In this document: positions 44,584-52,441 of the stretch, one piece after another
Layout of the letters: every line of letters begins with the position of its first letter
Position numbering within the stretch: position 1 is the first letter of the stretch
DNA from: an uncultured Bacillaceae bacterium
GTDB taxonomy: Bacteria > Bacillota > Bacilli > Bacillales > Amphibacillaceae
Length of the DNA stretch: 62,713 nt
Reading direction: 5' to 3'
Assembly (NCBI GenBank): GCA_937925695.1
Contig: CALAMD010000065.1
Span: 1 to 62,713 of the forward strand
Program-made: the position numbers and the translations under genes
The notes under the pieces: model-generated
What the model was told of the DNA's origin: nothing
What the model saw: only the letters and a program-made list of their open reading frames with translations
The model's database searches: none

Positions 44584-45312
44584 TTGCATCAAGAAAATAA
44601 TATGACCGTTAAGAGATTGACCTTGCACTTGCTCGGTCTGCTTTTTCTGGCCCTAGGAGTTAGTTTTTCTATTCAAGCAGATCTAGGTGTATCACCGGTC
44701 TCTTCTTTAGCCTATGCATTTTCACTCATCACAAGTTTTTCAGTAGGCATTATGACCGTTATCGCCAATCTGATTTTTATCATCTTACAGGTCATATTTA
44801 GCAAGCGATTTGATCTAAAAGATGCGATCATGCAGTTAATGATCACTTTTATTTTTGGTTTCTTTATTGATGCCAGCTTGTATATTTTACAACTCTTCCC
44901 TACACCAGATACATTACAGATGAGGTGGATTTTTCTCATCATTAGTTTCGTTATCATCCCAGTTGGATTACTAGGATGCTTTAATTCTAAGCTTACCCTT
45001 ATGCCCTATGATCAATTAACACGCGTCATCAGCGAAGCCTTTCAAATTAACCTCAGTAAAGCCAAAATATACGGTGATTTGACCAGTATAATGTTAGCTG
45101 GGATTATTTGTTTGATTTTCATCCATTCTTTAGGTTCAGTTGGGATTGGAACGATAGTTTCGGCCTACGCCGTAGGGAAAATTTTAGGTTGGTTATCGAA
45201 ACATTTCCAGAAGCATATCATCACATGGGTACATTCTGAACAAAAGCGGATCAATAAAAAGCCGCAAACTAGTCCACTACTTAAAGAAAAAACATCACAG
45301 CTTCCATCCTAG
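44584..45312 (+). CDS. YczE/YyaS/YitT-type integral membrane protein
   Basis: 242 residues from a TTG at 44584 with AAAGGAGG six bases upstream; the open frame extends to 44485 but without a ribosome binding site. Five predicted helices, with the family-type N-terminus LHLLGLLFLALGVSFSIQAD followed by LGVSPVSSLAYAFS, and a polar Lys-rich C-terminus. Members resemble YczE of B. subtilis, which influences surfactin and bacillaene production by unknown means; transport has been proposed but the substrate is unknown. It stands where comC lies in B. subtilis, on the opposite strand to its neighbours, so it is probably an insertion. About 200 bp without genes precede it. Confidence 0.8.
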   Translation: MHQENNMTVKRLTLHLLGLLFLALGVSFSIQADLGVSPVSSLAYAFSLITSFSVGIMTVIANLIFIILQVIFSKRFDLKDAIMQLMITFIFGFFIDASLYILQLFPTPDTLQMRWIFLIISFVIIPVGLLGCFNSKLTLMPYDQLTRVISEAFQINLSKAKIYGDLTSIMLAGIICLIFIHSLGSVGIGTIVSAYAVGKILGWLSKHFQKHIITWVHSEQKRINKKPQTSPLLKEKTSQLPS

Positions 45313-45458
45313 TCTTAAAAAGAAAAACTTTGATGGTGTGCTAATGATGTTCATACGATAAATAAATTGCGAGAGGGTTTATTCCCCCCCACATTTATTT
45401 GTTTCCCGATCTCCTCGACAACCCCCTTCAGTTTCAAGTTAACAGATCCATTTCAACC

Positions 45459-46751
45459 TTAATTCGTAAAATACTTGCGAATCTCTGCAATAAAATGTAA
45501 CGACCCTGTAAAGAAATAAATGTTTTCGTCACTTGTTGATTCTTGATTCAGCCGATTAATAATTGTAGCTACTTCTTTCATTTTGATTGGCTTCCCAGTT
45601 TTTTTAATGATGTGTTGTAATGATTCTGACGCTATAGCCCGAGGGTGTTGGAAAGTAGTCAAGGTTATCGTTGAAAAATACGGCAGCAATATTGACAACA
45701 TTTTATCAATGTCTTTATCTTTAAAGGCAGCAAACACGAGATGTTTATTTTTGATCGACCTAAATGTCGTTTCAACAGTATGAATAAATGCTTTTATCCC
45801 GGCTACATTATGGGCACTATCTAAAACGATTGTTTGTGTCCCACGTGATATGATTTCAAATCGTCCTGGTAACAAAGCTTTAGCAAGACCAGCCAATATT
45901 TTCGATGATTGGAGTCTAATCCCTCTTTCTTGAATCACATGTAATGCCATGAGCGCTACTGAACAATTTAAAATTTGATGTTCTCCTAACATGCTAATCC
46001 GAGTGTTCATCCGCTTCTCTTCATATCTCCAGACAAACTGCTGGGCATTAGCTTTTTGTCTAATGTCTTCATAAGTAAAGTGTTGATGTAGGCGATATAA
46101 GGGCGCTTTTTTTTCCTTTGCTTCATCAGCTATGACAGAAAACGCCTCTTGATGGATTGAACCTAGAACAACTGGCGTCCCTTTTTTGATAATTCCTGCC
46201 TTATGGGAAGCAATTTCCGCTAAAGTTTGACCGAGGAAATTCATATGATCTTTGTCCACATTTGTTATAATAGATAAAATTGGGAATAAACAATTCGTTG
46301 TATCCTCTCGCCCGCCCATTCCAGCTTCAATTATGGCAATATCCGCATGTTGGGAAAAATATAAAAGCGCCATAGCCGTGATAATCTCAAATTCAGTGGC
46401 ATAAATCCCAAGCTGGTCTAAGTGGCTAATTGCTGGATAAACTTGATGAAAAAGCTTTACAAATTCATCATCGGTCATTTGTTTATGATTGAGTAGAATA
46501 TGGCCAGTTAACCCTGTAAAACTTGGCGATGTAAATACACCGACTTGATACCCATTGGCCAATAAACCATGACTGATAAAGGTAGTCGTAGATCCTTTAC
46601 CGTTCGTACCCGCAACATGAATGGCTGTTAATTTTTTTTCAGGATGATCAAGTTGGTTTAATAACTTGTTCATTCGATCTAGTCCTAATTGAATACCTAG
46701 TTTTTTTCTCTCGATAAAAAAGTTTTCAATATCTGTTATATTGTTATACAA
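45459..46751 (-). CDS. folC: Bifunctional folylpolyglutamate/dihydrofolate synthase
   Basis: Mur-ligase family enzyme adding glutamate to dihydropteroate and to folates. 430 residues, normal. Visible are the P-loop AGTNGKGSTT (about residues 46-55), the conserved FTSPSFTGLTGHI, EAGMGGREDTTN, TNVDKDHMNFLG, and LDSAHNVAGIKAF in the C-terminal domain. The start is a TTG at 46751 after a weak GTGG-type site. It is divergent from the ATP-grasp pair with about 107 bp between the starts. In B. subtilis it is co-transcribed with valS and comC; here foreign genes lie on both sides. Confidence 0.96.
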   Translation of the reverse strand: MYNNITDIENFFIERKKLGIQLGLDRMNKLLNQLDHPEKKLTAIHVAGTNGKGSTTTFISHGLLANGYQVGVFTSPSFTGLTGHILLNHKQMTDDEFVKLFHQVYPAISHLDQLGIYATEFEIITAMALLYFSQHADIAIIEAGMGGREDTTNCLFPILSIITNVDKDHMNFLGQTLAEIASHKAGIIKKGTPVVLGSIHQEAFSVIADEAKEKKAPLYRLHQHFTYEDIRQKANAQQFVWRYEEKRMNTRISMLGEHQILNCSVALMALHVIQERGIRLQSSKILAGLAKALLPGRFEIISRGTQTIVLDSAHNVAGIKAFIHTVETTFRSIKNKHLVFAAFKDKDIDKMLSILLPYFSTITLTTFQHPRAIASESLQHIIKKTGKPIKMKEVATIINRLNQESTSDENIYFFTGSLHFIAEIRKYFTN

Positions 46752-46858
46752 TTTCGCACCACTTTTCGATCAATGTTTTTATATATTATACTTTATAACA
46801 AACTCTATGAATGACAACAAGATTTTATTTACTTGTAGTGATGAAAGGAAGAGAATCA

Positions 46859-47764
46859 TTGCGTTTACAAGGATGGATTATTTACAACGGAAATTTACCA
46901 GGGAAGAAATTTATTGATTTTGCAAACATGCTACATCAAGCTGCTGCACAAAAACAGATTTCAACATCCATTTACAAAAACAATGAATTATTATCAATTT
47001 TAGCGACTGATTCAATAAACATCAACAGTCCTCAACTGCCATTGCCAGATTTTGTTGTTTTTACTGATAAAGACATTTATTTAGCCAATCAACTAGAATT
47101 ACTAGGAATTCGCGTGTTTAATCCTGCCAAAGCCATTATGATAAGCGATGACAAAATTGCTACTTATCAAAGGTTAGCCCAACATCAACTAGCGATTCCA
47201 AAAACAATTATCGCTCCTAAAGTTTTTTACCAACATGAAAACATTGACTATTCGTTTCTAAATATAGTCAGTCACCAGCTTAAGTTCCCAATGATCGTAA
47301 AAGAAGCCTTTGGATCCTTTGGTGAACAAGTGTATTTAGTTCAAAATGAAGAAGAACTAAGAGGAAAAGTTAAAGAACTGATCGGAAAACCGTTCGTATT
47401 TCAAGAGTTTATCTCAACGAGTTACGGTAAAGACATTCGCCTACAGGTAGTTGGTAATCAAGTGGTTGCTTCCATGTTACGAACATCAACCAATGACTTT
47501 CGGGCAAACATAACCTCTGGCGGGACGATGACGGCTTATGAGCCAACAAAGAAAGAAGCCCAGCTTGCCATTCAGGCTACCAAAGCCATTGGGGCTGATT
47601 TTGCAGGCGTTGACCTATTATTTGGCGCAAATAATGAACCGATAATCTGTGAAGTCAATTCAAATGCTCATATTCGTAACTTGTATGAATGTACAAATAT
47701 CAATGCTGCACAACACATCATTGATTATGTTATTGATACGATCTCTAGGGGTGAGGAACGGTGA
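46859..47764 (+). CDS. RimK-type ATP-grasp ligase, first of a tandem pair
   Basis: 301 residues from a TTG at 46859 (AAGGAAGAG upstream); a longer frame to 46811 lacks a site. The ATP-grasp fold is clear: K148 in FPMIVKEAFGSFGE, the Gly loop at 152-156, E183 in FVFQEFIS, D192 and R194 in GKDIRLQV, R215 in DFRAN, GG at 221-222, D252 in GVDLLF and the Mg-binding pair E265 and N267 in ICEVNSNAH. These are the residues of RimK/LysX-type carboxylate-amine ligases, which join an amino acid or acid to a carboxylate with ATP. The substrate cannot be predicted. Divergent from folC and overlapping the second ligase by four bases. Not part of the B. subtilis gene order here. Confidence 0.85.
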   Translation: MRLQGWIIYNGNLPGKKFIDFANMLHQAAAQKQISTSIYKNNELLSILATDSININSPQLPLPDFVVFTDKDIYLANQLELLGIRVFNPAKAIMISDDKIATYQRLAQHQLAIPKTIIAPKVFYQHENIDYSFLNIVSHQLKFPMIVKEAFGSFGEQVYLVQNEEELRGKVKELIGKPFVFQEFISTSYGKDIRLQVVGNQVVASMLRTSTNDFRANITSGGTMTAYEPTKKEAQLAIQATKAIGADFAGVDLLFGANNEPIICEVNSNAHIRNLYECTNINAAQHIIDYVIDTISRGEER

Positions 47765-48627
47765 CACTTAATGGGTGGTTAATCTATCGCAAGGAAGATG
47801 CCCAAAAAAATCAATCCTATATTCAATGGTTTATTGATGAAGCGAAACAACAACAAATAAATTTACAGCTTGTCCTTCGTGAGCAACTAAAAGTAGGTAT
47901 CATAAACAACCAACGGAAAATTATGTCAGAACAAACTCCTGTTGATTTACCTGATTTTGCGGTTGTGCGCACAATTGAACCGATGTTAAATAAATGGTTA
48001 GAAGATGTTGGCATCCGCGCATTTAATTCAAGCAACATATCATTTTTATGTAACAATAAATCGACTACCTATTATGAAATCAGCAAATTACAAATTCCGA
48101 TGGTTGATACGTATATTTATCAACAACAAGATTTATCCGCTTCCCCGCCTCTTCCCTATCCCTTTATCATCAAATCTGCAACGGGAAGAAGTGGCAAACA
48201 AGTGGCTTTAATTGAGTCTGAGCTGGATTGGCAAACACATGGGATCACATCTGATCATGTGATCATCCAAACCTGTGATGTGCAACTTGGCAAAGATGTT
48301 CGTGTGTTTGTGATTGGCAAAGAGATTATCGGGGCTGTGTTAAGGGAAAATCCTAACGATTTTCGAGCAAATTATACGTTAGGAGGTACAGCAAGGAAAT
48401 ATGTCTTGAACCAAGCCGAAACATCCCTCATTAATAAAATAGTCAATGCCTTTGATTTTGATTTAGTTGGCATTGATTTTCTCATTGGTCATAATGGACA
48501 ATTGTTGTTTAATGAAATTGAAGATGTTGTCGGCTCCCGCACGTTGAGTGTAACATCAGATATCAACTTACTCGAAAAATATGTTTCCCATATAAAAAAT
48601 AAACTGCTTAAAAAAGGGACTAAGTAA
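47761..48627 (+). CDS. RimK-type ATP-grasp protein, second of a tandem pair, with altered active-site residues
   Basis: 288 residues, GTG start overlapping the previous stop by four bases. The N-terminus (NGWLIYRKED) resembles that of the first ligase (QGWIIYNGNL), so the pair is probably an old tandem duplication. ATP-grasp positions K138 (PFIIKSATGRSGK), D179, R181, R202 (DFRAN), GG 208-209 and D239 (GIDFLI) are kept. The E of the first protein's QEF becomes T171 (IIQTCD), and the Mg-binding E-V-N becomes E252-I-E254 (FNEIEDVVGSR). It may be a ligase with changed specificity, a weak enzyme, or a regulatory partner. A terminator overlaps its stop. Confidence 0.83.
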   Translation: MTLNGWLIYRKEDAQKNQSYIQWFIDEAKQQQINLQLVLREQLKVGIINNQRKIMSEQTPVDLPDFAVVRTIEPMLNKWLEDVGIRAFNSSNISFLCNNKSTTYYEISKLQIPMVDTYIYQQQDLSASPPLPYPFIIKSATGRSGKQVALIESELDWQTHGITSDHVIIQTCDVQLGKDVRVFVIGKEIIGAVLRENPNDFRANYTLGGTARKYVLNQAETSLINKIVNAFDFDLVGIDFLIGHNGQLLFNEIEDVVGSRTLSVTSDINLLEKYVSHIKNKLLKKGTK

Positions 48628-48643
48628 TTAGCCCCTTTTTTAA
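48609..48643 (+). terminator. Terminator of the ATP-grasp operon
   Basis: An A run and GGGACTAA pair with TTAGCCCC and a T6 run around GTAA (48610-48641). The stem spans the stop codon of the second ligase. Confidence 0.85.
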
Positions 48644-48693
48644 GGTTAGGAAAGCGATTACATTAATGAAGAAAAAAGTGAGCATTGAAAGGT

Positions 48694-48933
48694 TCAATTA
48701 CGAGATAATTTTTTATTTCGATTTAGTTTAAATGCGATAATATCGTCTTTCAAATATATTCCATCCCGATTCGGTGTAATTCGACCATCCCTAGAAATCT
48801 GACTTAATCTCATCCGACTAAACCCTAAAATTTCAAGAGCTTCTCGACTTGATAAAATTTCACTTCTTATTTCCTCAATTCGTTTAAGTCTTTCTGCTTT
48901 TGTAGCATACTTTAAATGATAATTTTCACTCAT
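48694..48933 (-). CDS. Small helix-turn-helix (excisionase/MerR-like) protein
   Basis: 79 residues from the ATG at 48933, with AAGGAGG six bases upstream; an ATG two codons earlier abuts that site. The N-terminus is a basic helix (KAERLKRIEEIRSE). The C-terminal half, SREALEILGFSRMRLSQISR followed by DGRITPNRDGIYLKDDI, reads as the winged HTH of the MerR/excisionase superfamily. No other domain is present. Targets are unknown. It has its own extended -10 promoter at 49044-49072 and sits convergent to the ATP-grasp operon. No integrase or phage gene is nearby, so an excisionase role has no support here. Confidence 0.75.
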   Translation of the reverse strand: MSENYHLKYATKAERLKRIEEIRSEILSSREALEILGFSRMRLSQISRDGRITPNRDGIYLKDDIIAFKLNRNKKLSRN

Positions 48934-49043
48934 TTTCATCCTCCTTATTATAATATTTCAAATTTTCCAACACATCTTTATACCCATTTTTTATCATTTT
49001 CCCACTTATGTCAACATCGTAAGCTTCAATCCATAAATCGGCT

Positions 49044-49072
49044 ATTATATCATGCTATTCTGAAATGTATAA
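49044..49072 (-). promoter_or_regulatory. Candidate promoter of the small HTH gene
   Basis: TTATAC (49067-49072), a 17-bp spacer and TATAAT (49044-49049) with an extended TGA element on the minus strand, about 110 bases before the start codon. Confidence 0.5.
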
Positions 49073-49140
49073 TTTCCTTACCCTTTATATCAACAATATT
49101 CTTTAATATAGCCATTTTATTCTAGTTCGTTTTTAATGAA

Positions 49141-49171
49141 ATAGGAGTGGACTTTAATAGTCCACTCCTAT
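49141..49171 (-). terminator. Terminator of valS
   Basis: Perfect 13-bp stem (49141-49153 with 49159-49171) and a 5-base loop, five bases after the valS stop. The T tract is short (TTTCATT). Confidence 0.8.
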
Positions 49172-49176
49172 CTTCA

Positions 49177-51822
49177 TTAACCTTTTAATTCATTAATCCG
49201 AGCTTTCACGCGCTCATATTTATCTAAATAATCCTGTTCTTTCTGCCTTTCTTTTTCAACGATATGTGCAGGTGCTTTGTCCACAAAGTTTTTATTGGAT
49301 AGCTTCCGTTGGACAAACTCAACCTCTTTTTGCCATTTTTCAAGTTCAGCTTCTAAGCGGGCTATTTCTTTTTCAAAATCAATTAACCCTTCCAATGGAA
49401 AATAAATTTCTGCGCCGGTGATCACTGCTGACATGGAACGTTCTGGTGCTTTTATATCCACACCAATTTGTAATTCTTTTGGATGACAAAAATGTTCAAT
49501 ATAGTCGCGATGTGAATTGATCTCATTTACAATCGTCTCATCTTGCCCTTTGATTAAAATATCAATCGGCTGAGACATCGGTGTATTCACTTCAGCACGA
49601 ATATTTCTTACCGCACGAATAATCGCTACGAGGCGCTTCATTTCCTGTACAGCTTGTTCGTCATTAAATTCTGGCTGCACTTGTGGCCATGAAGCAACAG
49701 TAATTGATTCACCGTCATGGGGTAGCTGTTGCCAAATTTTCTCAGTAATAAATGGCATAAATGGATGTAACATCCGCATCGTTTGATCTAATACGTAAGC
49801 CAATACAGAACGAGTAGTCTGTTTTTGTTCTTCATCGTTCCCATATAATGGTAGTTTGGCCATTTCAATATACCAATCACAGAAATCATCCCAAATGAAG
49901 TTATATAGATAACGCCCAGCTTCGCCAAACTCATATTTGTCAGTATTTCTCGTCACATTTTCAATGGTTTCATTGAGACGTGTTAAGATCCATTTATCTG
50001 CAATTGATTTTTCTGTTGATAAATCGATATCGTCATATGAGAATCCTTCTAAGTTCATCAGGACAAATCGTGAAGCATTCCAAATTTTATTAGCAAAATT
50101 CCACGTTGCCTCAATCTGTTCCCAATGGAATCTCAAGTCCTGACCTGGCGCTGAACCTGTTAATAAGAAATAACGTAGCGCATCTGCGCCATATTTATCA
50201 ATCACTTCCATTGGGTCAACACCATTACCTAAGGACTTACTCATCTTCTTACCTTCCGCATCACGTATAAGTCCATGGATAAGCACATCTTTAAATGGTC
50301 GCTTACCAGTAAACTCTAGGGACTGAAAAATCATTCGTGCTACCCAGAAGAAGATAATATCGTATCCTGTGACAAGAGCATCAGTTGGGAAGTAGCGTTT
50401 AAAGTCAGGATGTTCTTCATCTGGCCACCCCATCGTTGAAAATGGCCATAATGCTGATGAGAACCATGTATCAAGTACATCCTCATCCTGTTCCCAATTT
50501 TCAATGTCTGCTGGCGGTTCTTTACCTACATACACTTCCTTCGTCTCTTTATGATACCAAGCAGGGATACGATGCCCCCACCACAACTGACGTGAAATAC
50601 ACCAGTCACGAATTTCTTCGAGCCAGTTTAAATACGTTCGTTCAAACCGAGCAGGAACAAAATTTACCTTTTCTTCACTTTGCTGAAGTTTGATCGCTTC
50701 TTCAGCTAATGGTTTCATACGAACAAACCATTGGGTTGATAAATAAGGTTCAACTACCGCACCACTACGCTCAGAGTGGCCAACAGTGTGAATATGTTTT
50801 TCAATTTTAAATAAAATGCCTGCTTCTTCTAAATCTTTAATGATTTGCTTACGACATGCAAAGCGATCTAATCCTTCATATTGCAGAGCATTTTCATTCA
50901 TTGTACCGTCTTCGTTCATGACGAGAACCCGTTCTAACTGGTGACGATTACCAATTTCAAAGTCATTCGGATCATGGGCAGGTGTAATTTTTACCGCTCC
51001 CGAGCCAAATTCCTTATCAACATAGTCATCTGCAATTATTTTTATTTCTCGACCAACAATAGGTAAGATAACCGTCTTCCCGATTAAATGTTGGTAACGT
51101 TCATCATCAGGATGAACAGCAACAGCTGTATCCCCAAGCATTGTTTCTGGTCGGGTTGTTGCTACTTCAATATACTCATCACTATCTTTAATCGGATAGC
51201 GCATATGGTATAAATGACCTTCAACCTCTTTATATATGACTTCGATATCAGATAAAGCGGTTTTTGTTTCAGGGTCCCAATTGATAATATATTCTCCACG
51301 ATAAATTAAACCCTTTTCGTATAGACGAATAAACACTTCCTGAACCGCATCAGATAAGCCTTCATCAAGGGTGAATCTTTCCCGAGAATAGTCTAAGCCA
51401 AGGCCTAATTTAGCCCATTGATCACGGATAATTTCCGCATATTCTTCTTTCCATTCCCACACAGTTTCAACAAATTTTTCGCGGCCTAAATCATAGCGAC
51501 TTTTACCTTGCTCACGTAATTTTGCTTCAACAACAGATTGGGTCGCAATGCCAGCATGGTCCATCCCTGGTAACCAGAGCACATCATAGCCTTGCATTCG
51601 TTTCATCCGTGACAATGTATCTTGCATTGTCGTATCCCAAGCATGACCAAGATGCAGGCGTCCAGTTACGTTTGGTGGCGGAATGACAATTGTATAAGGT
51701 TGTTTGTTTTCATCTCTCGTTGCCTGGAAATACTTACCATCCAGCCAAAACTGATACATATCGGCTTCAACTTCTTGATGATTGTATTTCGGTGGCAATG
51801 TTATGGATTCATTCTTTTTCAT
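49177..51822 (-). CDS. valS: Valine-tRNA ligase
   Basis: Class Ia aminoacyl-tRNA synthetase charging tRNA-Val and editing threonine. 881 residues, the Bacillus length. HIGH motif as HLGH in PNVTGRLHLGHAWDTTM (near residue 57), CP1 editing domain (about 190-340, with TTRPETMLGDTAVAVHPDD), KMSKS in GKKMSKSLGNGVDP (near residue 520), anticodon domain, and a C-terminal coiled coil (about 815-881). Expression is set by the T-box leader upstream. In B. subtilis it is followed by folC; here a small HTH gene and the ATP-grasp pair intervene. Confidence 0.98.
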   Translation of the reverse strand: MKKNESITLPPKYNHQEVEADMYQFWLDGKYFQATRDENKQPYTIVIPPPNVTGRLHLGHAWDTTMQDTLSRMKRMQGYDVLWLPGMDHAGIATQSVVEAKLREQGKSRYDLGREKFVETVWEWKEEYAEIIRDQWAKLGLGLDYSRERFTLDEGLSDAVQEVFIRLYEKGLIYRGEYIINWDPETKTALSDIEVIYKEVEGHLYHMRYPIKDSDEYIEVATTRPETMLGDTAVAVHPDDERYQHLIGKTVILPIVGREIKIIADDYVDKEFGSGAVKITPAHDPNDFEIGNRHQLERVLVMNEDGTMNENALQYEGLDRFACRKQIIKDLEEAGILFKIEKHIHTVGHSERSGAVVEPYLSTQWFVRMKPLAEEAIKLQQSEEKVNFVPARFERTYLNWLEEIRDWCISRQLWWGHRIPAWYHKETKEVYVGKEPPADIENWEQDEDVLDTWFSSALWPFSTMGWPDEEHPDFKRYFPTDALVTGYDIIFFWVARMIFQSLEFTGKRPFKDVLIHGLIRDAEGKKMSKSLGNGVDPMEVIDKYGADALRYFLLTGSAPGQDLRFHWEQIEATWNFANKIWNASRFVLMNLEGFSYDDIDLSTEKSIADKWILTRLNETIENVTRNTDKYEFGEAGRYLYNFIWDDFCDWYIEMAKLPLYGNDEEQKQTTRSVLAYVLDQTMRMLHPFMPFITEKIWQQLPHDGESITVASWPQVQPEFNDEQAVQEMKRLVAIIRAVRNIRAEVNTPMSQPIDILIKGQDETIVNEINSHRDYIEHFCHPKELQIGVDIKAPERSMSAVITGAEIYFPLEGLIDFEKEIARLEAELEKWQKEVEFVQRKLSNKNFVDKAPAHIVEKERQKEQDYLDKYERVKARINELKG

Positions 51823-51856
51823 ACAAGTACCTCCTAATCAAATCAATGTAAAGACA

Positions 51857-52139
51857 AATAAAAAAACCCTCTTTCTATCCAAGGACGAAAAGGGTTTGTT
51901 TCCGTGGTACCACCTTAGTTCACAACAATACTGTCGTGCACTCAAATGTGATAACGGAACAACCGGCATGCTTCTACTTATTCGTTCAAAGCAGCTGTCT
52001 CTAGGGCGACTTCCAAAACATTTATCCTAGGAACTTCTCAGCTACCGTTCCCTCTCTGAACTGTCTTATGTATGGACAGTATTAGGCAATTATTTTGTAC
52101 TACTCCCTATCTTCACATGTCATATATTCAACTTAACTT
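51857..52139 (-). promoter_or_regulatory. T-box leader of valS, specifier GUC (Val)
   Basis: The minus strand holds the T-box AAGGTGGTACCACGG (51902-51916) and a terminator hairpin with a T7 run (about 51858-51897, AAACCC with GGGTTT). Stem I shows the AGAGAG element and an apical loop; the specifier loop reads GGAAGTCGCCC with GUC, a valine codon, at 52008-52010. This matches the downstream gene and provides an internal reference for reading the hisS leader. Confidence 0.95.
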
Positions 52140-52145
52140 TTTCTT

Positions 52146-52174
52146 ATTTTACCGAGTTCTCTATAAAAAAGCAA
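52146..52174 (-). promoter_or_regulatory. Candidate sigma-A promoter of valS
   Basis: TTGCTT (52169-52174), a 17-bp spacer and TAAAAT (52146-52151) on the minus strand, placed so that transcription starts just before the T-box leader. Confidence 0.55.
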
Positions 52175-52252
52175 CTGAATGTACTTTAAGCACAATACAA
52201 CTTGTCGCTTTCATATACTATTATATATTAATTTGTAAACGAGGTGAATTAT

Positions 52253-52441
52253 ATGGCGAGATTCTATCGTTATCGTTTACCACCATGGGTGAGAAACTGC
52301 ATTATTGTCATCGAAAAATGTACATTGCCAATTCTCATTTTCCAATTGATTCGTACATTGATTTTCCCGACAACCCTTGATGTGTTATTGTTAGGCTTAT
52401 TAGTTCTATTATTTATTGCCTTTTACTTAGAATGGATCTAA
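52253..52441 (+). CDS. Small membrane protein of unknown function
   Basis: 62 residues from the ATG at 52253, with GAGGTG upstream. A basic start (MARFYRYRLPPWVRN) is followed by two hydrophobic stretches (about 15-32 and 40-58) around a short link with IFPTT, and it ends at LEWI. No recognised domain. It lies on the plus strand between the valS leader and ysxE and overlaps the ysxE stop by four bases tail to tail. The clear ribosome binding site and good membrane pattern make it a likely real gene. Confidence 0.65.
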   Translation: MARFYRYRLPPWVRNCIIVIEKCTLPILIFQLIRTLIFPTTLDVLLLGLLVLLFIAFYLEWI

